The position numbers and the translations under genes are program-made. A stretch of 10,383 bases of DNA from contig MU646541.1 in assembly GCA_026770585.1 (NCBI GenBank), positions 109,908 to 120,290 on the forward strand, in the 5' to 3' direction. This stretch comes from Baffinella frigidus. Its lineage: Eukaryota > Cryptophyceae > Cryptomonadales > Baffinellaceae. Shown piece by piece: positions 1-8,950 of this stretch. Positions within the stretch are counted from its first letter, which is position 1. Every line of letters begins with the position of its first letter. The notes under the pieces are model-generated. The model searched no databases. It saw only the letters and a program-made list of their open reading frames with translations, and was not told the origin of the DNA.

Positions 1-59
1 CCAAACCCCACACCCCAAACCCCACACCCCAAACCCCGAACCCTAACCCCCAAACACAG
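1..59 (+). repeat. Intron 3' end: CCCCAAA/CCCCACA heptamers
   Basis: C-rich telomere-like 7-mers run up to the acceptor CACAG at 59. This is the end of an intron that begins before the window. Confidence 0.8.
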
Positions 60-110
60 GTGATCGACATCATTATGAACGCCATGTTCTTCCTCGAGTG
101 CTTCCTCAAG
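60..110 (+). CDS. Exon 1: domain III S2 segment
   Basis: Seventeen codons follow the acceptor ACACAG and end AAG|GT. They encode VIDIIMNAMFFLECFLK, a hydrophobic helix with the acidic residue and terminal Lys expected of S2 (compare FIFGWECIAK in domain IV, exon 10). It is phase 0 at both ends. It starts with GTG after AG, the G^GT border seen through most of the gene. Assignment rests on its position before the S3 exon. Confidence 0.75.
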
Positions 111-947
111 GTTGCAAGCCCCCTGAACCCTGAACACCCACCCCCCCCCTTCAACCCTAAACCCCAAACCCTGAACCCTAAACGCCAAACACGAAACCCT
201 AAACCCTAACCCCAATCCCTAACAAACCCCCAACCCCTAAACCCCAACCCCTAAACCCTAAACCCTGAACCCTAAACCCTAAGCTCTGAACCCTACACCC
301 TAAACCTGGAACCCTAAACCCCAAACTCCAAACCCAAAACCCCAAACCCTAAACTTTATACCCCAAACCCCAAACCCCAAACCCCAAACCCCAAACCCCA
401 AACCCCAAACCCCAAAACCCAAACCCACAAACCCAAAAACCATAAGCCCAAATCCCAAACCCACCCCCCGAAGCCTGAACGCCAGCCGGGCGTTTTGACC
501 ATCAAACGATTGACAATTGACCATCAAATGAGCAGGTGTTCTCGAAGTCGTTCAAGGTGTACATCAAGTCGGGGTGGAACCGCCTCGACTTTTTGATCGT
601 CGTCACCTCCGCCATCGACCTCGCGATCCAGGTCCTCAAACCGGTTCAAATTCAAATCGGTTTAAATTCAAATCGGTTTAAATTCAAATCGGTTTGCCAC
701 TCAACTGCAGGGAACACCGCCATCGACCTCGCGATCCAGGTCACGCTCGAGAACGCTGGAGGACCCTATTTACATGCGGGGTTGTAAACATTTGTACCAG
801 GATACGGTGACCAACCTCGTGACTGTGCTAATTTCGTATAAAGGGGCAACTAGCACGCCCTTTCTTTGTCCGCAGCGGTTGATATATGTATCAACCCCCT
901 TTGTCCGCAGCTGTTATACAATAATAACCCCCTTGGTCCGCAGCTAT

Positions 948-978
<31 letters not shown>

Positions 979-3900
979 CACCGCCCTTCGTCCGCAGATC
1001 TTCGCGCCCTCGGTGCGGCTGGACATCTTCAAGCTCTTCAAGATCCTGCGCGCGCTCCGCCCGCTGCGGTTCGTCGCGAGAGTGAGGAAGCTGCGCATCC
1101 TCGCGTCTACGATTTCGTCTGCGGTAAACTCGGCACCCAAACCCCCTCTGAAACCTCCTGAACCCGAGGATGATTTAGGGTTCAGGAGCTCCGCCCCCTG
1201 AGATTCGTCGCGAGAGTGAGGAAGCTCCGAATCCTCGCGTCCACCATTTCGTCCGCGGTACCCCTTTTAGGGATTTTAAATACCTGGTTGTGCACCAGAC
1301 ATTATTTGAGGGTTCAGGAGTTTAGTGTTCAGGAGTTTAGGGTTCAGGAGTTTAGGGTTCATCCTGGCGTCAACGATTTCGTCCGCGGTCCGCCCCTTTT
1401 CCCAAAACCCGACACCCTGAACCCTGAACCAGACACCCTGAACCCGACACCCAACCCTCGACACCCGAAAACCTGCTCAACCCTCCTCCACCCTCCATCC
1501 TCCTTCACCCTAACACATGCCCCCCCCCATCATGCAAAGCCCGTTGCGAACACGGGCGTGGGAATCCGGAGACCAACACCCTTCTGAACCCTCCTGAACC
1601 CAAATCCCCAACCCCTTACCCCTATCTCCTCCACCAGGCGAAACCATCCTCAACCATCCTCAACCATCCTCAACCCTCCTCAACCCTCCTCAACCCTCCT
1701 CCACCCTCCACAACCCTCCTCCACCCTCCACCCTCCACCCTCCACCCTCCTCCACCCTAACACATACCCCCCCCCCCACCAGGCGAAACCCGTGGCGAAC
1801 ACTGGGGTGCTGGCGCTGGGGGTCTTCACCATCTTCGGCGTGCTCTTCATGCAGCTGCTGGGGTAATAAACCCGACACCATAACCCCCCCCCAAAATAAT
1901 AATAATACCCTTTATGATATTAAATTGGTAGATATCAAGCTCGGGGTCTTCACCATCTTCGGGGTGCTCTTCATGCAGCTGCTGGGGTGACCCCCAACCC
2001 CCCCAACTACACCCTTAACTATAATAAATGATAAATACCCTTTATAATGTTAAATTGTTGTATTAAGTACCCTGCTTTATTATAGTTTATTATAGTTAGT
2101 GCTCTTCATGCAGTTGCTGGGGTAATACACCCTTCACCGGAAGCTCTAAACCCTAAATACCAGTAAATACTTAAAATAACTACCTCTTGTTATACGCAGC
2201 TCCTCGGGTTTATTAATAAACCCGACACCATACCCCCCCCCAAAAAAAAAACAATACCCTTTATGATATTAAATTGGTAGATATCAAGCTCGGGGTCTTC
2301 ACCATCTTCGGGGTGCTCTTCATGCAGCTGCTGGGGCAACCCCCAACCCCCCAAACTACACCCTTAACTATAATAAATGATAAATGCCCTTTATAATATT
2401 AAATTGTAAGGTTAAGTACCCTGCACCCTTGTAATATCAAGTGCTCTACACACTCATCAAGTGCTCTACACACTCAACCCTACATATCAAACCCCAAACC
2501 CCAAACCCTAAATAATAACAATAAATAATAAACACCTTTTTCATATTAAATCCCTAGACCCCCCTAGACCCTAAACCTTACATATCAAATAATAACCCCC
2601 AAACACGAAACGCAGGGGCAAGATGAACTCGTGCTCGGATCCGTTGATTATCAACTACATCGATTGCGACGACCTCGTCGACGGTGCAGCCTCACCCCTA
2701 CAATAATTATACAGTCCCTATATTACCTGTACAGTCCCTACACCACTTGTACATTCCCTATAATACTTGTACATCTCCTATAATAGTTATACATCCCCTA
2801 CAACAGTTATAAATTCCCTAAAGTACTAGAACCGCCCCTACAACTACTAGTACAGCCCTACAAGTACTTGTACAGACCCCGACAGAGGATCCGTTGGTGA
2901 TCAACTACATCGACTGCGACGACCTCATCGACGGTGCAGCCTCACCCCTAACCCCTGACCCCTAAAATACTTGTACAGCCCCTATAATAGTTATACATCC
3001 CCTACAACAGTTATAAATTCCCTATAATACTAGAACAGCACCTACAACCACTTGTACAACCCTGACCCCTAAACACTAAACACTAAACCCTAAATTCTAA
3101 ACCCTTAACCCTGGACCCTGAACCCTCAACCCTCACCCCTAAATCCCCACCTCTGAACCCTAAACCCTGAACCTTGACCCCTAAATCCTAAACCATAAAC
3201 CCTAAACCCTCACCCCTTAACCCTCACCCCTAAACCCCAAACCCCAAACCCCAAACCCTAAACTCAAACCCCTAAGCCCCAAACCTGCAACCCAACACCA
3301 GAGGCCAAACGCGACTGGGTATCATACCCTGTGTACTTCCGACTACGTCTGAATCCTGGAACCAGCACCCTGAACCCTGCACCCTGAACCCGAAACCCTG
3401 AACAAATCCTGCACCCTACAGGGGTGAAGCGCGACTGGGTGGCGTACCCGGTGAACTTCGACTGGATCCTCCCAGCGATCCAGTCGGTCTTCGTCCTCGC
3501 GACACAAGACGACTGGCCCAACCACATGCTCGCGGGTCTCACCCCTAAACCCAAAAAACTACCAAGAAAATCCAAGAAAATCCAAACCCGAAACCCGAAA
3601 CCTGAATCGGTGATGGCGCTAGCCATCCAGGACGCCTAAGCACATGCTCGCGGGTGCGTATACACCCCACACCCCTTTACACCCGAAACTCGAAACCCGG
3701 AACCCGGAACCCGGAACCCAGAACCCAGAACTCAGAACCCAGGACCCCAAAACCCTGGCCACGTTCGAGTCACAGTCGGAGCGACGAAGGGCGCGCTAAT
3801 GATCTAATCCTAGAATCCGCAGGGGCGGTTAGGGCTCTTCTCAAACCGCCGCGTGTTCTAACTGTATGCTCACACAGTACAAGTGTTCAACGCACTTATT

Positions 3901-6900
3901 AGAAAGAAAATAACCAAAATCTCCGAACCAACTTCTATAGGACGTGAACTGACCCAAATCCCTGGACCAGGTATCGACGCGACAGATACGCGGACAGGGC
4001 CGTTCCAGAACAAGCAGCCCGGCGTCATCTAACCGCGTGTATAACTAACTATATGTACACATTACACGAGTGTATAATGTACCTGTATACAACGCATTAC
4101 ACATAGTATGAATGTAAAGTGTTCTCATATGGGCGTTTAATGTACTTATATACGCATATGAGCATTTAATATACTATACGCATATGAGCATTTAATATAC
4201 AACTCAAACCTATAACTAAATCAACCCCTCCTACTAGGAATCGATGCGACGGACACAAGGACAGGGCCGTTCCAGAACAAGCAGCCCGGCCTCGTCATCT
4301 TCTACATTGCGACGATCCTTCTCGCTGGGTACCGAATCCGAAACCCCAAACCCCACACCCCACACCCCAAACCCCACACCCCAAACTCCAAACCCCAAAC
4401 CCCACACCCCAAACCCCACACCCCAAACCCCAAACCCCAAACCCCAAACCATCCTTCACCCTGAAACCGAAACCCGAAACCCTCCTTCGCCATCCTTCGC
4501 CCTCAACCCCCCTACCCCTTATCTCCCCTAAGCCCTAAGCCCCAAACCCCCACCCCCATCGCAGATACTTGGCGGTGAACATTTTCGTGGGGGTGTTTGT
4601 GGACTGCTACCAATTCGCCCTAATCCCTCAACCCCAAACGCTCCATAATAAACAGTAAACAGTTAAAATAATAATAATAACCTTATCCGTCGGTTAATGG
4701 GGGCACACGAACCGCGTGACCACCTCGTGACCACCGCGTGACCACCGCGTGACCACCTCGTGACCCGAAACCTGAAACCAATCCAGGTACCTTGTGGTGA
4801 ACATTTTCGTGGGGGTGTTCGTGGACTGCTACCAATCCGCGCAGCTCGAAATGCAAGAGGGGCAGACCGCAAAGGTCAACCCCTGAGCCCCAAAACCTAA
4901 ACCCTAAACCCTAAACCCTAAACCCTAAACCCTAAACCCTAAACCCCACACCCTAAATCCGCAACCCTGAACCCTAAACCCCTAAACCTTAAGCACTAAA
5001 CCCTAAACGCTATACCCTCAACCCTGACCCTAAACCCTAAACCCCCTTGAACCCTGAAAATCCTGAACCCTAAAACCTCCACGCTAAACACTAAACCCCT
5101 ACCCCTGCCCTTTCCCTTGAACAACAACCCGAAACATCTATCAAAAGAGACGTTCCCGCCAGTGATCGACGACCCCGCGCTTCACTCGCTGAAAATCCCA
5201 TGAACTCCAAAAATCCGGTTCAGGGTCTCTTGAACCCCAAAAATCCCGAACCGGGATAATCCTCAACCCCAAACCCTTTTCAAACAGGTGGCGAAAGAGA
5301 CGCTCCCGCCGGTGTTCGACGACCCCCCACGAGGCTCGTTCCGCGGGCTAGTGTTCAACCTCGTGACCACGACCAACTTCGATCTCTTCATCGCATTGTT
5401 CATCGTGCTCAACGTACGCCCTAAACTCTAGCTCTCAGTCTATTTGGGCGCACCACTTTGCTTCCCCCGGGCGCTTTCCCGCGCCAAAGTTGACGGGTTT
5501 GTACCCGTAGACCCGGCATGTCAACTTCAGGATAGTCCGCCAACGGCGTCGTCTTCAACCTCGTGACCACGACCAACTTCGATCTCTTCATCGCATTATT
5601 CATCGTGCTCAACGTGCGCTCCCCGCCCCCCGCCGTGACGGCGTTTCGTGTTGTTAGGGGTTTAAAATACCAGGACGTGTACCGGAATCGTTTAGACGGA
5701 CGCCGAGGTGTGTCGGAATCCTTTAGATGAACGATGGTGTAAGGTGGCGCGTGTTCAACCTCGTGACCACGACCAACTTCGATCTGTTTGTCGCACTCTT
5801 CATCGTCCAATGTACGCCCTAAACCCTAGCAGTCAAATAGTGGCGCGTGTAGCTCTGTCTCCAGCTATTTCGGCGCACGGCTTAGGTGAGCCCCAGGCTC
5901 TTTTCTGATCCACACTTGACGATTTGGTGCTGCACACCCAGCATGTTAACTTGATAACAGTCTGACAGTCAACCCGAGTGAGGCACACTAAACCCTACAC
6001 CCTAAACCCTCAACCCTCAACCCTAAACCCTAAACCCCAAACCCCAAACCCTAAACCCTAAACCCCACACCCTAGACCCTAAACCGTAAAACTCCTAAAC
6101 CCTAAACCCTAAACCCTATCCCAGGTACTATCGATGGCCTTCGAGTCGTGGAAGCAATCGGACTTCCAGAACGAGTTTGCGTTTGTGACAAATTACTTCT
6201 TCTCCTTCATTTTCGGCTGGGAGTGCATCGCCAAGGTTTCCAACCCCTAAACCCTGAACCCCCAACCCTGAACCCTAAACCCTAAACCCTAAACCCTAAA
6301 ACCCTGAACACTAAACCCAAGACCCTAAACCCTAAACCCTAAACCCTAAACCCTAAAACCCTGAACACTAAACCCAAGACCCTAAACCCTAGAACCTAAA
6401 CCCGAAACCCGAAACCCGAAACCCTAAACCCTCAACTCTAAATCCCAAACCCCGCGACGCAGATCTACGCGTTCAAATCGCGGCGCTACTTTACAAACGG
6501 CTGGAACAAGTTCGACTTCTTCATCGTCACGGTACACCCCTGACACCAAACCTTAAACCTCGAACCCTAAACCCAAACACCAAACATGAGACCCCAAACC
6601 CCAAACCCCCAAACCCCCAAACCCAAACCCCAAAACCCCAGGTGTCGTTCGGGGGGATCCTGATCGACAACCTGGGAAACACGTTCCCGATCGACCCGAC
6701 CGTGCTGCGCATCCTCCGGGTACACCCGAAACCCGAATCCCGAAACCCGAAACCCCGAAATCCGGATCCGTAACGAGCAACCCGCTCGGCAGGGTTCCCG
6801 GATTTTCCGGATCGTGAAAATTCGAAATCCGGATCCGTAAACGAGCAATCCAAACGGCAGGTTTTCCGGATCTTCCGGATCCTGCGGGCGTTCCGCATCT

Positions 6901-7140
6901 TCAAAGCCGCCAAGGGCCTCCAGCAGATCATTGCGACTTTGGGAGGGTCGCTCACGTCGCTCATGTCGCTCTTCATGATGCTTCTGCTTATGTTCTTCAT
7001 CTTTTCGATCTTGGGGGTACAGCCCTAAGCTCTAAACCCTATCTGAAACCCGAACCCCGAGACCCTTCTGGCGTCGTAAACCCTGAACCCTAAACCGTTT
7101 CGATTGGCGCCCTAAATTCCAAACCATAGCCCCCGCACAC

Positions 7141-7193
<53 letters not shown>

Positions 7194-8911
7194 ACCCCAA
7201 ACCCCAAACCCCAAACCCCAAACCCCAAACCCCAAACACTCTCTGAAACCCTAGACCCTCTCTGAAACCCTAATCCCCCAACCCTAAACCCTAAACCCTA
7301 AACCCTAAACCCTAAACCCTACACCCTAAACCCTAAATCCTAAACCCCAAACACTAAACCCTTAACACTAAACCCCACAACCCACACCCCAAGGTCTCGC
7401 TCTTCTCCAACCTATGCGCGGACGGAGACGCAGGCAAACTCCAAACCCTGAACCCCAAACCCTAAACCCTTGACCCAAACCCTAAACCCTAAACCCTAAA
7501 CCCTAAACCCTAAACCCTAAACCCTGAACCATAAACCCCTACCCTAAACCCTAAACCCTAAACCCTAAACCCTAAACCCTAAACCCTAATCCCCGAACCC
7601 CAAACCCTACAGGCGCGCACGGAATGCGGGGGGTCAAGTGCTTTGTGACGCCTACAGAAATGCAAATGGAGGTCACGGCGCATTTCAAGGTCAACCCCCG
7701 GACCCCGGAGCTGTAGGCTATTATGGCTTGCCGCCGGGAGGGCTTTGTAGCGTGTTATAGGTTACAACCCCAAACACACCGAACCCCGAACCCCTAACCC
7801 CAAACACGCATTTCAAGGCACCTCCCCGCAGCTATGGGTGCTGCCGTCAGTGTTTTGTAGCGTGTTATAGGTTGGGCCTTTTTGGTCGGGTAGGTTTTAG
7901 GTAGGGCGGGCAAGGACGCAGGCGCGCATGCAAGGGGGGGGGTCTCGCATTGCTGATGTGATCCGAAAGGAAGCATGGCCTTTCTACAGAACCAGTTCCG
8001 GTGTCCGCCTATGTTGGGAGCTCGAAGAACCTAAAGGTCGGATAGCGAGGGGGCAAACGGATCTTGAGCTGTAAGTTATTCTGGCTTGCCGCCGGTAGGG
8101 CTTTGTAGCGTGTTATAGGTTGCAACCCCAAAAACATCGAACCCCAAACAACAAACAACAAACACCAGCCCCGCATGCAGGTGATCCACTGCACCCTAGC
8201 CCAGGTTTGGTGTTGAACACCAAACCTGAAACACCAAACCTGACACCATGCCAGTGGGTGCATAAAACGCACTTGACACACCACGCCCCAAACCCCACAA
8301 TACTCAACACTCTCTCCCGCGCTCACGTGGTACACGGGGCGCTGCTGACTCACCCCCAAACTAAGAACCCTAAATGCCAAATGCTAAATGCTAAATGCTA
8401 AATGCTAAATGCTTAACACCACCACCCTCACCCACAGGTGATACACTGGGCGCTGCTCACACTCTTCAGAGTGGCGACGGACGACGCGTGGGGCCTGAAA
8501 CCTGAAACATTCCTCCTATAAAACCTCCTGAACCATAGTAATTCCTCCTATCAAACCTCCTGAACCATAGCAATTCCTCCTATCACCGAACACCAAGCCC
8601 TAAACCGTTGAGGGGTCGGTGTTCGTAAAACACTGTAACGCTCGACCTTAGAACGTTCGAACGCTCAACCCCAGACACCAAACCCACAGGTGATACACTG
8701 GGCGCTGCTAACGTTGTTCAGAGTGGCGACGGGTGACGCGTGGGGAATTCACTGCACCATAACCCCCCAGCACCAAACCTGACACACCAAGCCACAAACC
8801 TGACAGTACTCAACACTATCTCCCGCGCGCAGGTGATGCACTGCACACCCTGACCCCAAACCCTCAACCCTCAACCCGCAACCCTCAACCCTCAACCCTC
8901 AACCCCCAACC

Positions 8912-8950
<39 letters not shown>

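Larger units (their letters stand above)
1124..1782 (+). other. Intron 3: S4 and S5 shards, G-rich inverted heptamers, CCTCAAC repeats
   Basis: Contents in order: an S4 shard (1188-1257), a G-rich TTTAGGGTTCAGGAG array at about 1307-1360 (opposite orientation to almost every other heptamer block), a second S4 shard (1361-1387), CCCTGAA repeats, an S5 shard (1534-1560), a 15-nt S5-start copy (1631-1645), then CCATCCTCAA and CCCTCCA repeats to the acceptor. Confidence 0.8.
1864..2420 (+). repeat. Higher-order repeat, period about 349 bp, carrying S5 shards
   Basis: A block with AATAAACCCGACACCATA, a poly-C/A stretch, CCCTTTATGATATTAAATTG, an S5 shard, then ACTACACCCTTAACTATAAT and following AT-rich sequence occurs twice (GATATC at 1931 and 2280). 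The copies differ by few substitutions and short indels. Confidence 0.9.
3536..4237 (+). other. Intron 6: pore and S6 shards, CCCGGAA heptamers, AT-rich repeats
   Basis: A CCCGAAA/CCCGGAA/CCCAGAA heptamer array covers about 3580-3755 around the shard. The stretch 3756-3960 is mixed sequence with no recognised feature. An S6 shard (3971-4032) is followed by AT-rich repeats to about 4205 and the acceptor CTACTAG. Confidence 0.75.
4329..4786 (+). other. Intron 7: CCCCACA/CCCCAAA heptamers, S6 shard, 11-bp repeat
   Basis: Alternating CCCCAAA and CCCCACA heptamers cover 4340-4450. CCTTCGCC repeats precede the exon 8 shard (4565-4619). ATA repeats at 4665-4680 and an 11-bp array (4713-4765) follow. 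Confidence 0.85.
5414..6124 (+). other. Intron 9: two S1 shards with duplicated flanks, CCCTAAA array
   Basis: Sequence after exon 9 (GTACGCCCTAAA, CTATTTGGGCGCACCA, CGGCATGTCAACTT) recurs after the third S1 copy in diverged form (GTACGCCCTAAA, CTATTTCGGCGCAC, CAGCATGTTAACTT), so whole exon-plus-intron segments were duplicated. CGGAATCSTTTAGAYG repeats lie at about 5680-5730, and CCCTAAA heptamers cover 5990-6120. Confidence 0.8.

Noticed and set aside
300-527. Minus-strand frame rich in GFGVWGLGF repeats (similar ones at 4234-4493, 6527-6848 and 10150-10338)
   Set aside because: These are translations of TTTGGGGT/TTTAGGGT heptamers with a 7-codon period; they lie in introns or antisense to exons and show no independent coding sign.
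774-1201. Three overlapping frames starting at ATG or GTG
   Set aside because: They cover the acceptor array and the S4 exon in several frames; only the frame entering at 998 gives a recognisable S4.
2887-2934. Turret shard as a mutually exclusive alternative to exon 5
   Set aside because: It lacks the GKMNSCS codons and its only near acceptor gives the wrong phase for exon 4, so it cannot replace exon 5 as it stands.
4244-4531. Plus-strand frame with PNPTPHTPNP repeats
   Set aside because: It reads exon 7 in the wrong frame and then CCCCAAACCCCACA heptamers; a repeat artefact.
4897-4944. CCCTAAA array as a true chromosome end
   Set aside because: It lies inside an intron between two in-frame exons and is one of many short interstitial blocks.
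5100-5180. Nav-type IFM inactivation gate in the III-IV linker
   Set aside because: Neither the linker in exons 8 and 9 nor this shard has an IFM-like hydrophobic triplet in the expected place.
5421-5810. 129-residue minus-strand frame
   Set aside because: It runs antisense through the duplicated S1 copies and intron 9; no domain recognised, and exon 9 on the + strand explains the open frame.
7984-8040. Extra turret exon after TTCTACAG (NQFRCPPMLGARRT)
   Set aside because: The frame stops after 14 codons with no donor, and direct joining of exon 15 to exon 16 already gives the exact family spacing before LFR.
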